From contig JAHJNN010000005.1 in the NCBI GenBank assembly GCA_018820765.1, positions 62,001 through 126,000 on the forward strand: DNA of 64,000 nucleotides, in the 5' to 3' direction. Below are positions 25,538 to 34,145 of this stretch, piece after piece. The notes below the pieces were generated by a model. That model was given only the letters and a program-made list of their open reading frames with translations. It was not told the DNA's origin and did no database searches. Positions within the stretch are counted from its first letter, which is position 1, and each line of letters begins with the position of its first letter. This stretch comes from Gammaproteobacteria bacterium (lineage in GTDB: Bacteria > Pseudomonadota > Gammaproteobacteria > Burkholderiales > Thiobacillaceae). Made by a program: the position numbers and the translations under genes.

Positions 25538-26187
25538 GATTTTCTCCCGCCAGGGAACAGCCGCTCGCGCTCTCGGCGCAGCCGTTTCCTCGCCGTCTCG
25601 TATTGTGTCTTGGTCATCTCGCCCATGGCTTGGATATCGCTCGCCCCCAGCCCATCCTCAAGCCCCATAAGAATCCATCCGACCTCTTGGTCGTCCTTGA
25701 GCCGCCCCTCGATCTTGGCGAGGTCCTTTTCGGCCATGGCGCGAGCCTCTTGCGTCAGGAGGGCATCCAGGGGCGTTTCTCCGTCCTCGCTGAGAATATC
25801 GAGGGCCTCTTCCGGTGGGTCGTCGCCGCTATCCACCAAGTCTCCGGCGAGAGCCACCTTCGGCTGCCGCTTGAGGGTGCGCAGGTTATTGGCGACGCTT
25901 TTCATCGCCGAATCCATCCAAGGCACGAAGGCCATCCCGATGTTCCAAGTCCTCCTGCCGGCGATCATCCGCTCGATAGTTTCGTTGATGAGTTCATCCG
26001 GATCCTCAAAGCGGGTTCCCCACAGGTGGCCCCAGGCCATCTTGCGAAGCCGGATCCACTCGATATCGCTCAAGCCGACGATGGCCTGCTCGATTTGCTC
26101 CAGCGTCGCCGGAGCTCCGTAGTTGCTTTCCAACGCGAATCCTCCTGTCGTTATTTCTAAGGCGGGGAGTTCCGCATGCCCGGACAT
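25534..26187 (-). CDS. Sigma-70/ECF-like factor divergent from the ubiquitin-like operon
   Basis: A 217-residue protein when started at the ATG at 26187. It contains a region-2-like segment (DPDELINETIERMIAGRRTWN, then VPWMDSAMKSVANNLRTLKRQ) and a C-terminal region-4-like HTH (GLGASDIQAMGEMTKTQYETARKRLRRERERL). The arrangement fits a small ECF-type sigma factor, with an acidic linker near 125-145. The longer track start (26277) would run into the divergent DUF2188 gene, so I reject it. It may direct transcription of the facing operon (inference). Confidence 0.72.
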   Translation of the reverse strand: MSGHAELPALEITTGGFALESNYGAPATLEQIEQAIVGLSDIEWIRLRKMAWGHLWGTRFEDPDELINETIERMIAGRRTWNIGMAFVPWMDSAMKSVANNLRTLKRQPKVALAGDLVDSGDDPPEEALDILSEDGETPLDALLTQEARAMAEKDLAKIEGRLKDDQEVGWILMGLEDGLGASDIQAMGEMTKTQYETARKRLRRERERLFPGGRKS

Positions 26188-26202
26188 AAATTTCTTGTCC
26201 GG
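26180..26202. promoter_or_regulatory. Inverted repeat over the start codon of the sigma-like gene
   Basis: CCGGACA-N9-TGTCCGG is a perfect 7-bp dyad that includes the ATG of the sigma-like gene. Bound protein or an RNA hairpin here would block its expression. It lies in the roughly 80-bp divergent region shared with the ubiquitin-like operon, so one regulator could control both sides. Confidence 0.5.
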
Positions 26203-26266
26203 ATTTCTGGAGGGCAGCGCCTTAGGTAATGAGCGTGCATTGCTCGTTTTCACAGGAGTATAAAAG

Positions 26267-26494
26267 ATGGCAACCAAGCGTAATCAGCATGTAGTCCCTA
26301 GCGGCAAGGATTGGGCGGTGACGGGGGCGGGATCCAGCAGGGCGACCGAGATCCTCCCCACAAAGAGTCAGGCCGTCGGGCGGGCTCGGGAAATCAGCCG
26401 CAACCAAGGCACCGAGCTCATCGTTCACGGGCGTGACGGCAAGATTCAGAGCCGCGACAGCCACGGGCACGACTCTTTCCCGCCGAAAGGCTGA
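26267..26494 (+). CDS. DUF2188 protein
   Basis: A 75-residue basic protein with the DUF2188 pattern: HVVPSGKDWAVTGAG near the start, then SQAVGRAREISRNQGTELIVHGRDGKI. The function of the family is unknown. It is the first gene of the plus-strand operon and ends 23 bases before the ubiquitin-like gene. It may be a small accessory protein of the conjugation system or a carried-along gene. Confidence 0.82.
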   Translation: MATKRNQHVVPSGKDWAVTGAGSSRATEILPTKSQAVGRAREISRNQGTELIVHGRDGKIQSRDSHGHDSFPPKG

Positions 26495-26516
26495 ACATTT
26501 AAAGGAGGCCAGCATC

Positions 26517-26762
26517 ATGAGTACTGAAAAATCCAACCGGCCCGAACTCTTCATTGACAACGAGCGTTACGACTGGGATGAGGACACCATCACCGGCAGG
26601 CAGATTCGTGTTCTTGCGTCGCTCCCGGATGATGTCCAAATATTTCACAAGGTTCCCGGCCATCCTGACCAAGAAATCAAGGACGATACAGTCGTTGATC
26701 TGACCAAGCAGAAGGGACCAGACCGGTTCTGGACGCAACCGGTCGGCTCGCAGGCGGGGTGA
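26517..26762 (+). CDS. Ubiquitin-like modifier (multi-ubiquitin family, single domain)
   Basis: An 81-residue beta-grasp-like protein related to the bacterial multi-ubiquitin family. FIDNERYDWDEDTITGRQI is the first hairpin and helix, HPDQEIKDDTVVDLTK follows, and PDRFWTQPVGSQAG forms the C-terminal strand and tail. It ends in a bare Gly with no extra residues, so it could be adenylated by an E1 without processing. I start it at the ATG at 26517 behind a strong AAAGGAGG. Its neighbours (E2, E1-JAB) make a ubiquitin-like conjugation role very likely; the target is unknown. Confidence 0.82.
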   Translation: MSTEKSNRPELFIDNERYDWDEDTITGRQIRVLASLPDDVQIFHKVPGHPDQEIKDDTVVDLTKQKGPDRFWTQPVGSQAG

Positions 26763-26768
26763 TCCGAT

Positions 26769-27176
26769 ATGCTGCTGCTCCTTGACACCGACTACGCGGA
26801 AATCCTGGAACGCGGCCTCGACTACGTCGAAGATGAAGCGCAGCGCTTTCTGGTGCTGCGTAACTTTCTTCTGCCCGAAGGTCTCTACCACGAGAAGACC
26901 TGTGACGTTCTTGTAATCATCCCGCAGAACTATAACCAAGGTGGTATCGATATGTTCTGGACGTTTCCCCACCTGACGCGCAATGATGGCAAGCCCATCC
27001 CTGCGATGAACCGGCCCGGCGGCGGCGACAACAGAACCTTTGACGGCAAGGAGTTCTGCCGCTGGTCGCGGCACTGGAATCATGCGCCAGTCATATGGAA
27101 GCCCGGCAAGGACAATGTCGTCACGATCCTGGGCCGCATTGTGTGGGCTCTCGGTAATCCGGACGCCAAGAAATGA
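26769..27176 (+). CDS. Prokaryotic E2 family E protein (ubiquitin-conjugating-like)
   Basis: A 135-residue protein with the pattern of the bacterial E2 family E: CDVLVIIPQNYNQGGIDMFW (the central strands), then the loop RPGGGDNRTFDGKEFCRWSRHW, then GKDNVVTILGRIVWAL. Cys97 in EFCRWSRH is at the expected catalytic position, and the eukaryotic HPN motif is absent, as is normal for this family. It would receive the Ubl as a thioester from the E1 domain next door. The next gene overlaps its stop by 4 bp. Confidence 0.83.
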   Translation: MLLLLDTDYAEILERGLDYVEDEAQRFLVLRNFLLPEGLYHEKTCDVLVIIPQNYNQGGIDMFWTFPHLTRNDGKPIPAMNRPGGGDNRTFDGKEFCRWSRHWNHAPVIWKPGKDNVVTILGRIVWALGNPDAKK

Positions 27177-28621
27177 CTGGGGCAAGAATCACATTGCTTG
27201 GCTCGCAACATGACGCCGTCACCATCTACCTAGAATCTCACCCTGAAAATCATGAAAGGGCTGCGGTGGTGCTATTCCGCCGCTTGCACGTTCATGTCCC
27301 GGGACTGCCAGATTCCGACCGCTATATCGCCCATGATGTGATTCAGTTTGAGGATGCATGGGTGACCGAGAGCTCACCAGAGATAGTCGCTTTCGAACTT
27401 GCCCCACTGCGCGAACTGTTCCAACGCTGCGAGGAGGAGGGGCTCGTCTTTGGCTTCATTCACAACCACCCCGCAGGCCCGGCGCAGTTCTCAGATATGG
27501 ACGAAGAGAACGAGCGGACATTGATCAAGGCGCTACGTAACCGCAATGGCCACGACATCACTTTTGTTGCGATGCTGTGGGCGGACGGGCAATGGCTGGC
27601 CAGGACGCGTAAAGGTGGGTGCCCGGAAATCGCGGTGCCAGTTCGGCACACGCTTGTACTTGGCGAGCGGATCACGCTTTACGGGTACAAGGAAAGCAGC
27701 GACGAACACACTGAGGTCCAGGCGCGTCAGGCTGCTGCGTTCGGAAAACCTTTCGTCGATATGCTTCAGTCGTTGCGCATTGGCGTTGCCGGAAACGGCG
27801 GCACCGGAAGCCCATTTGCAACGCTGGGCGCGCGCGGGGGAATCGGCGAGCTCGTGTTGCTCGATAAAGATCCGCTCGCTGCGAGCAATCTCAACCGCGT
27901 TAGGGGCCTCATGAAGGCAGATGTCGGTTTCGTCAAATCGGACACACTCAAGAACTTCATCGAAGGCATTGGGCTATCGGTCAAGGTTGCGTCCATAGCC
28001 TCAGATGTCGATACGGATCCGGTCGCCGTCGATGCGCTCGCTAGTTGCGATGTCATTGTTGGCTGCACCGACGATTTTGCAGGCCGTGAACTAATGAACG
28101 CTGCGCTTTATGCCTATGCGCAACCACTCATAGATATCGGGCTAGGCGGCAAGGTTGATGACGGGCTCGATGGTCACCCCTATCTTCGTTATCACTACGG
28201 ACGCATCAGCACGATCCTGCCCGAGCACGGCCAGTGCCTTTTTTGTCAGGGCGTGATCAAGGACATCTGGATTCAGGCACAGCTTGCACGCCGCGAAAAT
28301 CCGGATATCACCGCTGAAGAACTAAAAGACCGTTACCTCGAAGACGGTGGCACAGACGCGCCAGGCGTCGGGCCCTTCACCAGTGCTTCGGCCGATTTTG
28401 CCGTTGCAACGCTGTTTGACCTGATCAAGCCGTTTCGACGTTTTCCGCCGGAGGTGCGACGCGACATGTTCTTCGTGGATTTCGTGAAGATGGAGATCCA
28501 CAGCCACGAAACGGTGGGCAACCCTGACTGCTCGTATTGTCGTGCACACGAATTCCTTTTACTGAAGGAATCATGCAGACTCAATCGACCATTTTTAGGA
28601 AAGCGCGATGACTTTTGTTAG
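27173..28621 (+). CDS. JAB-E1 fusion: JAMM deubiquitinase plus ThiF-type activating enzyme
   Basis: A 482-residue two-domain enzyme. Residues 1-160 form a JAB/JAMM metalloprotease with Glu75 and a perfect H-x-H-x7-S-x2-D motif (His97, His99, Ser107, Asp110), which would trim or remove the modifier. Residues 195-460 are an E1/ThiF adenylation domain with VAGNGGTGS, LLDKDPLAASNLNR (the ATP/Mg segment) and VGCTDDFAGRELMN. Two CxxC pairs (CLFC near 355 and CSYC near 453) form a probable zinc site. Activation and deconjugation in one chain points to a self-contained pathway. It overlaps the E2 gene by 4 bp and the DUF6527 gene by 14 bp. Confidence 0.9.
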   Translation: MTGARITLLGSQHDAVTIYLESHPENHERAAVVLFRRLHVHVPGLPDSDRYIAHDVIQFEDAWVTESSPEIVAFELAPLRELFQRCEEEGLVFGFIHNHPAGPAQFSDMDEENERTLIKALRNRNGHDITFVAMLWADGQWLARTRKGGCPEIAVPVRHTLVLGERITLYGYKESSDEHTEVQARQAAAFGKPFVDMLQSLRIGVAGNGGTGSPFATLGARGGIGELVLLDKDPLAASNLNRVRGLMKADVGFVKSDTLKNFIEGIGLSVKVASIASDVDTDPVAVDALASCDVIVGCTDDFAGRELMNAALYAYAQPLIDIGLGGKVDDGLDGHPYLRYHYGRISTILPEHGQCLFCQGVIKDIWIQAQLARRENPDITAEELKDRYLEDGGTDAPGVGPFTSASADFAVATLFDLIKPFRRFPPEVRRDMFFVDFVKMEIHSHETVGNPDCSYCRAHEFLLLKESCRLNRPFLGKRDDFC

Positions 28622-29036
28622 CCGGGTCGTAGCATGGATTAGGGAGCTCTTTACCCCGCATCCAGTTCCCGGTCAGGCACCGGAGCATGCCCCACAACTC
28701 GCGGCACCAGTTCATTTTTCCTCAGTCTTTATTGTCGGTAAGCCCCCGCATAATGACGAAATCGCGGCCGAATCTTTTTACTGCGTCATGATTGCAGACA
28801 ATCCTAAATGGGCCTTGTTTAAATGCCCTTGTCGGTGTGGTGACGTAGTTACACTCTCGCTTCAACAAGTACACCGCCCTCATTGGCGCTTAACGAGCAC
28901 ACTCACCGGTCGCCCAACCTTATACCCGTCGATATGGCGGGACAAGGGCTGCCTTAGTCATTTCTGGCTACGCGACGGTCGCGTGTTTTGGTGCGCAGAT
29001 ACTGGAAAACACCCCGACCTACGAACGTCTTATTGA
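28608..29036 (+). CDS. DUF6527-like zinc-binding protein
   Basis: A 142-residue protein with KCPCRCGDVVTLSL near 71, a CxCxCG knuckle that probably binds zinc, and a C-terminal CLSHFWLRDGRVFWC that can supply further ligands. I associate this pattern with DUF6527, a family seen beside bacterial E1/E2 operons. Its start lies inside the E1 gene, so it is translated with it. It could be an adaptor or a substrate-recognising E3-like factor, but this is only inference from position. Confidence 0.72.
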   Translation: MTFVSRVVAWIRELFTPHPVPGQAPEHAPQLAAPVHFSSVFIVGKPPHNDEIAAESFYCVMIADNPKWALFKCPCRCGDVVTLSLQQVHRPHWRLTSTLTGRPTLYPSIWRDKGCLSHFWLRDGRVFWCADTGKHPDLRTSY

Positions 29037-29453
29037 GCGTTACCAGGCTTGGGATATAAGAGACCTGGGCGATCCGGGAATTGTTCCAACAGGCACTTGC
29101 GAAATACACCCTCGAAACCCATGAGATGGATGATCACTCTTAATCTTTTCGCAAGCGCATTGCACAAAGAGGCGGGAGGGACAGATGACTCTCAGGACTC
29201 AATGGCTGCTGTGAGTCGGTAGCACGCGATATTGTTCCAGGCCGAGTGGCTGGTAACCGAAGTACTGCAGACTGAGTTTGTCTTGATGCTCACAGTCGGC
29301 TTTGGCCGATGGGCGGACGTAGTCCGCATCGACTCGAATGGCAGATACCAGGGACGGACCGGCCGCTCAATAGCGCCAGTGTAGCGTTTCACGACCATCT
29401 CTTCGGCCGAAATATGCCCAACACCAAACTGGCCCGTTGCCAGCTAGCTTCTT
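29037..29453. other. Gap after the ubiquitin-like operon
   Basis: About 415 bases without a believable gene. A short dyad GCGGAC-N3-GTCCGC lies at 29313-29327. No terminator with a T-run was found. Confidence 0.35.
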
Positions 29454-29927
29454 TTACGGGTCACCATAGTATCTCTTGTATGCTTCACGCCAATCGTTAA
29501 CCAGCATGACGCGGGCTGTTTTCAGCGTAATGTTTCCGGCACACATTTCCTTGTGCAGACGGTTCTCCAACTTGTCTTTCAGGACCGCATTCCACGGGCT
29601 TGTGCCGTAAGCTTGCGGCCACAGATTGATGACTTCGTCAGCGCCGCCAAGCTCTCGGCTGATGAGGTGGTCAATTTCGCAGTGCCTCTTTCCTGCTGGG
29701 ACACACTTTGGATCGTCATTGCCCGTATATCCGTAAAGAGCGAAAGCCTGTTTCTTCATCGCCACAGTCACGTGCCGCTCGTCTTTGCCCCATTTTATCG
29801 AGCAGATTTTTGCCTTTGATAAACCAACGCGATAAGAGCCAGGAGTGATGTGCAGGTCGGGGGTGTCATCAGCCCAAGTCCAACCTGCAATCATCAGGCC
29901 CAGAACCAGAAATGCCGCTCTTCGCAT
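29454..29927 (-). CDS. Exported HNH endonuclease-like protein
   Basis: A 157-residue protein with an N-terminal signal peptide (positive start, hydrophobic core about 4-17, cleavage expected after WA-D near 20). The C-terminal half has KRHCEIDHLISRELGGADEVINLWPQ, an HNH nuclease core with DH as the catalytic pair and Asn in INLWPQ. Cysteines at about 75, 83 and 128 fit a periplasmic or secreted protein. Secretion of an HNH enzyme is unusual. It might degrade incoming DNA in the periplasm or be a nutritional nuclease. Confidence 0.8.
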   Translation of the reverse strand: MRRAAFLVLGLMIAGWTWADDTPDLHITPGSYRVGLSKAKICSIKWGKDERHVTVAMKKQAFALYGYTGNDDPKCVPAGKRHCEIDHLISRELGGADEVINLWPQAYGTSPWNAVLKDKLENRLHKEMCAGNITLKTARVMLVNDWREAYKRYYGDP

Positions 29928-30133
29928 ATTTACTCCCTATACAGGTTACTCAGGGCAATCGACCGATGATCTCCGTGCGAGCCAAACCAAAGCCAGGATT
30001 CCCGAACCGAGATGAACGAACTGTGTAGTACAGGCTTGTGCGTTTACTGTGGCTGATGACCGGACGGTCGCGGCGATCCCCCTGACGGTCTCTCTTCTCG
30101 GCCGATAAGCGACTGTCAGACAACGCTTCCGAC

Positions 30134-30478
30134 CTAGCGGGTTCGGGCGCCTTTCACAAACTCGAGCGAGGTCTGAAACAGCTCGAGATCCTTCTCGTAC
30201 TCAGCCGCCTTAGCGCGGTCAATCTGTACCCATTCCCTCGTGCTAGCCATACCGCCGGGCTGAAACGGGACGACGTCGCCCCTTGAGAACTGCAGTTCGG
30301 TTGCGGTGGCGGCGGGCAGGCGTAGCCCGACGCCGCCACCGCTGATGCAGGCAAACATCTTGTCACTGACGAAGTAGGCATCAAGGCCGCTGATTTTTCT
30401 TGCACTGACGCCAGGGAGCTTGAGAAGCAGGGCGTCGATCAATGCCTTGCGGCTGGATTCGGGTGTATCCGTATTCAA
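30134..30478 (-). CDS. TfoX N-terminal domain protein (Sxy-like)
   Basis: A 114-residue protein matching the TfoX_N fold: SARKISGLDAYFVSDKMFACISGGGVGLRLP, then VVPFQPGGMASTREWVQID. TfoX/Sxy proteins regulate competence genes, but stand-alone N-terminal domains have unknown roles. The only possible start is TTG at 30478, which lacks a good ribosome site. An ATG just upstream is in another frame, so a frameshift near the start is possible. The 200-base gaps on either side hold nothing visible. Confidence 0.78.
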   Translation of the reverse strand: MNTDTPESSRKALIDALLLKLPGVSARKISGLDAYFVSDKMFACISGGGVGLRLPAATATELQFSRGDVVPFQPGGMASTREWVQIDRAKAAEYEKDLELFQTSLEFVKGARTR

Positions 30479-30708
30479 GGAGGTTTCGCCGGGGTTGTCA
30501 TGAACAGAGTCATTGAATCATAAAGACAAGGTCCATGTGGTTAATCCTGGAAGTCGGAGCGCGCTCCAAGTCAGGCGCATGCATGCAAACAATCAGGTTT
30601 GCACTGCCGACAAGTCGAAACCGGAAGGCTACAGCCCTGACGACGGAAGCTCGTATGACTTCCCGCAGAAAACGCCCCGCCGCATAGGCGGGGCGCCGAG
30701 GGCGATGA

Positions 30709-31014
30709 TCAATCGCCCTTGCTGCGCGACCAGATCAGGTTGTGCACGCCATCCTCGCCCTCGACCAGACGGGCGTAGATGGTCGCCGGGAACGACGGAT
30801 CATCCAGGGTTGCCGACAGGTAAGGCCGTTCCGCCTTGCTGACTTTCTTCCACGCCGCGCCGATCTCGAAATTGCCGGCGACGATGCGGTAGTTGGGAGC
30901 GTTCTCGCTCTCCCCGGAGTTCGGGACGAATTTGACCTTGACGTTGAGCGTCAGGGTGCGAACCGTGCCGATGAAGCTGTCGTTCTGTGCGGTGAAGGTG
31001 CCAATGTTTGCCAT
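30709..31014 (-). CDS. DUF736 protein of the ICE backbone
   Basis: A 101-residue protein, after trimming the track ORF to the ATG at 31014. It shows the DUF736 pattern: MANIGTFTAQNDSFIGTVRTL, then NAPNYRIVAGNFEIGAAWKK, then ERPYLSATLDDPSFPATIYA. It is one of the constant genes of Tn4371-type ICEs, usually near DUF932 and radC as here. Function unknown; the beta-rich pattern suggests a small barrel. Confidence 0.9.
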   Translation of the reverse strand: MANIGTFTAQNDSFIGTVRTLTLNVKVKFVPNSGESENAPNYRIVAGNFEIGAAWKKVSKAERPYLSATLDDPSFPATIYARLVEGEDGVHNLIWSRSKGD

Positions 31015-31823
31015 GGTGAATCTCCTTTTGGTGGTGCAAGGTCGCGCCCATCGCGGCCTTGTCGGTGATCCGAAGGGCGAGGGTCGGGCGGGCTGCATCG
31101 CGCAGCGGCCGCAACAGCGTGGAGGACCGGGAGGAACAAGAAATTTGTTTCGCGAGGAAGGCACGCAGTGCCGGGGAAATTTGTTGGGCTGGACGGTTGC
31201 AGCCATGAAGCCCGAGGCGCAGCCGCTGCCTCGCCAGGATTCACGACAAGCCAAGGCCGCCGTTGGGTGCGACTCCATCCGAAAGGCAGCATGGCTCTGG
31301 CATCTCCGCACAGAGCTTTTCTGGCACCCGTCCTTTCGCAGTCAAGGTCAGTCCGAATCACCCAGGATGAACGCCCCTTGTGCATTGATGCAGGTTTGAT
31401 CGTTCGTAGCGTGGCTGCGGAAGGGCAGGGTGGACGGCCTGTCGGTGGCTGTCGTCGTTCGTGGCGAACTGCCCGCCAGCGTCGGGGACGGCGCGCAAAC
31501 GCACAACCGGCGCAGCAAGGTGTGTCGTACTCGCCGCCCAGCCTTCGGCTGGGCTCGCATCAAGGGAGCGATGGGTCGTTGGCTGTTAAAACGCGCGCGG
31601 CAAGTGTGCCGCGCGCGACGCGCCAAAAATAGTCCCTGCGGGCAACTTGACGGGCTTTCCGCTTACCTGCCCGAATCAGCGACCGGGGGTCTTCCTGTGC
31701 TTCCGGCTCCACCGCGCGCTGCATCAACGGCAGCCCGCCGGTGCCCACCGCCAGCCGTTCCGCTGGTCAGCGCTTTCTTTCTAGGTTGGGTCAGGCGTGC
31801 TGCATACTCGGACGCAACCAAAT
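31015..31823. other. Gene-poor stretch between DUF736 and DUF932
   Basis: About 810 bases of GC-rich sequence. Overlapping ORFs occur in several frames, but none has a plausible ribosome site, family motif or codon pattern. I see no gene, RNA or repeat that I can support. Confidence 0.4.
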
Positions 31824-31842
31824 GAGGGGGCAAAGCCCCCTC
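31824..31842 (-). terminator. Hairpin downstream of the DUF932 gene
   Basis: GAGGGGGC-N3-GCCCCCTC forms an 8-bp perfect stem six bases after the DUF932 stop codon. On the minus strand it is followed by ATTTGGTT, a weak T-tract, so termination is likely but may be incomplete. Confidence 0.6.
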
Positions 31843-31847
31843 GCATG

Positions 31848-32675
31848 TCAGTTCTTGAGCCGCTTCATCTCTTCGGCCAGTATCCACAGCGCCCGGTTGA
31901 CCTTGACGTTCTGGTCTATGCCCTGGATGGCGCGGGTGCGGTTCCTGCGTCCGTTGGGCATGCGTGCGGTCAGTCCACCCTGCACCAGATTTTCCTGTAC
32001 GCGGTTGAACGTGCTCCACAGGTCGGGCCGGTCGTCGTCCCGGCGTCGAGGCCGCAGCAATTGTGTTTCCGTGATGGGCGCAGGCTCGACCGGGTCATCG
32101 TATTTCAGCGACAACGCGGCGCGGGCAAATGCCTCCGATTCGCCGTGCTTGAGCGTGATGGCGGCCATATCTTCCCGACGTTCCCGCACCAGATCGAACC
32201 CGTCCAGTACATCGTAGGCCCCTTCGATCACCTGGCCGATCACGTCGCCCTTGTGCGGGATGCGCAGGTCGGCCACGGTGTCGCCGCACACCAACCCATT
32301 GCTGCACACGAAACGGAACATTCCCGCCAGCATCTGATAGCTGCTGGTGCCGTCGTGCGAGTTCAGCAGAATGATTTCGTTGGCCTCCGCACCGTTGATC
32401 TGCGCTGCGTGGCGCAATCGCAGCATATGCTTGGTGTGTTCGCGCTTGCCGCTATCGCGTACGCGCGTCTGGCAAACCATGAATGGCTGGAAGCCTTCCT
32501 TTCGCAGGGCACCCAACACCTCTCCGGTCGGGATGTAGGTGTAGCGGTCGGATCGGCTCTGGTGCTTTTCCTCCGCAAAGATGGAAGGGGCCACGCTGCG
32601 AATCTGATCATCCGATAACGGATGGTCGGCGCGCAAGATGGGTGTAGCGTTGGCGAAACGGGAACTGAGTTGCAT
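31848..32675 (-). CDS. DUF932 protein of the ICE backbone
   Basis: A 275-residue protein of the DUF932 family (phage/plasmid-like protein). Landmarks: YTYIPTGEVLGALRKEGFQPF near 45-65, LLNSHDGTSSYQMLAGMFRFVCSNGLVCGD near 102-131, and a helical C-terminus ending LWILAEEMKRLKN. It is constant in Tn4371-type ICEs next to radC. Function unknown; some relatives are annotated as DNA-repair-like or Gam-like helpers of mobile elements. Confidence 0.9.
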   Translation of the reverse strand: MQLSSRFANATPILRADHPLSDDQIRSVAPSIFAEEKHQSRSDRYTYIPTGEVLGALRKEGFQPFMVCQTRVRDSGKREHTKHMLRLRHAAQINGAEANEIILLNSHDGTSSYQMLAGMFRFVCSNGLVCGDTVADLRIPHKGDVIGQVIEGAYDVLDGFDLVRERREDMAAITLKHGESEAFARAALSLKYDDPVEPAPITETQLLRPRRRDDDRPDLWSTFNRVQENLVQGGLTARMPNGRRNRTRAIQGIDQNVKVNRALWILAEEMKRLKN

Positions 32676-33219
32676 GGTATTTCTCCAGTGGTTACAAGCT
32701 GTGGTTTCAAAGCTGACCGGATTCCAAGATTCGGAGCCCGGTGTTGGCTTCGGTGGGTTCGGCGCAGTGACCTGGGCTGGTCGCCGTTGCCGCCGTCTTT
32801 CCTGAGTTCATCGCCCGCGAACAACGGGGTCAGCGAGGGACTGGCTGTCAAGGAAGAAAGCGCAGGGGGGTGCGGCCCGCAGCCGCAGGCGAGGACACGG
32901 CCCTGCGCGCCTTGACGGACAGGCACCGCTGGCTACGGTCGCGGGATCAGTGATGAAGGAGAGGGGAAGACGGATGACCGGCCTGCGGCCAGATGAGCGA
33001 TGTACCCACGCCGCGCGGCGAGCGCTGCTGCGTGCCGCAGGCACGCCTGCTTAAGGTGAACACAGCGCGTAGCGCGCAACCGGCACTGAGTGCTGGCCGA
33101 TCAGGCGCCGCCTGTTCGGCGGTGTTGTGGGGCGCCAAGCCTGCGCGGCGGGGTGGGCGTCAGCCGCCCCCTGGAGGCAAGCGCAGCGCGCAGCGTCTTC
33201 TCGAAACCCGGGACACAGC
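32676..33219. other. Gene-poor stretch between DUF932 and radC
   Basis: About 540 bases of GC-rich sequence without a credible ORF or structure. It probably holds the DUF932 promoter, which I cannot pinpoint. Confidence 0.35.
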
Positions 33220-33241
33220 AAAAAAGGGGGCGATGCCCCCT
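33220..33241 (-). terminator. Intrinsic terminator of radC
   Basis: Minus strand: AGGGGGC-N3-GCCCCCT followed directly by TTTTTT, five bases after the radC stop. It is a textbook Rho-independent terminator, and its stem shares the GGGGGC/GCCCCC core of the hairpin after DUF932. Confidence 0.8.
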
Positions 33242-33245
33242 CGGG

Positions 33246-33752
33246 CTACAGCAGCCCGCGTTCAGCAAAACTCATGATGGCGCTACCGGCGACGATCAGG
33301 TGATCCAGCACCCGCACGTCCACCAGCGCCAGCGCCGACTTCAGCGTTTGCGTCAGCATCTCGTCGGCCCGCGATGGCTCGGCTGTACCTGATGGGTGGT
33401 TATGCACCAGCAGCAGCGCAGCGCTGTTCCTGGCCAACGCCTCCTTGACCACCTCGCGCGGATACACCGATGTCTGGCTCACCGTGCCGCGAAACATCTC
33501 GACGTAGTCGATGACCCGGTTCTGTGCGTCCAGATGGATGACGGCGAACACCTCGTGCTCCAGCGCCCCCAGCTTGACCCGCAGGAAGTCGCGCACCACC
33601 TGCGGCGAGGTCAGCGCTTCGCAGCCGCGCATCTGTCCTGCGAGCACACGCCGCGCAGCCTGCAACACCTCGTCGGCATTGGCCGGACGGTAGTCGCCCG
33701 CGACATCGCGAACGAGAAGGGAAGAATCGAGAGAAAGAGAAAGTTGCGACAT
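33246..33752 (-). CDS. radC: RadC-family JAB-domain protein
   Basis: A 168-residue protein, starting at the ATG at 33752. It has the RadC/MPN core: VFAVIHLDAQNRVIDYVEMFRGT, then the metal motif LLVHNHPSGTAEPSRADEML (H-x-H-x7-S-x2-D). The helix-hairpin-helix of full-length chromosomal RadC is missing, as is usual for ICE copies. Despite its name no repair activity is established. It is a hallmark of Tn4371-type elements, where it lies towards the integrase end. Confidence 0.93.
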   Translation of the reverse strand: MSQLSLSLDSSLLVRDVAGDYRPANADEVLQAARRVLAGQMRGCEALTSPQVVRDFLRVKLGALEHEVFAVIHLDAQNRVIDYVEMFRGTVSQTSVYPREVVKEALARNSAALLLVHNHPSGTAEPSRADEMLTQTLKSALALVDVRVLDHLIVAGSAIMSFAERGLL

Positions 33753-34145
33753 GATCGTGCTCCAGTCCGAATCGGGCGGAATTGCCCGGAACCGGAGGAA
33801 CACGGCGCAGCGCAGCAGTCAGGGGTCGCAGACGGCCGCGAGGACGCAAGCGATCAACCAAAGGGCAGGGCGCGCAGCCCTTGACGGCGAGAACGGCGTG
33901 GTACGTTGAAGGGAACAGCAAGGCCGCCTCACATACACACCACTGCCTCAACGGCAAGCAGCGCGCGCAGGCCCAAAGGGCCGGAGGCGTCAGGAATCAA
34001 AGCCGAATGGCCGCGACTCGGAACGAGGCGCGGGGCGCCGCCCGCGAGCCCGACGGCGGGACGCCGGAACGCCGGAACGCCCGGAATCAGCCGACAAGAT
34101 TCACGGTAAATATTGGCGTCTTGTCGAAATATCGATACGGACAAA
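33753..34145. other. Gap between radC and the Abi_C gene
   Basis: About 390 bases. The radC-side part is GC-rich and empty. The last 60 bases are AT-rich (TAAATATTGGCG, ATATCGATAC) and mark a composition change at the edge of the defence island. No gene seen. Confidence 0.35.

Noticed and set aside
26267-29036. Type II CBASS with Cap2/Cap3
   Set aside because: E1, E2 and JAB domains are present, but no CD-NTase or effector gene lies nearby, and the E1 is fused to JAB and not to E2. A dedicated Ubl gene is present instead.
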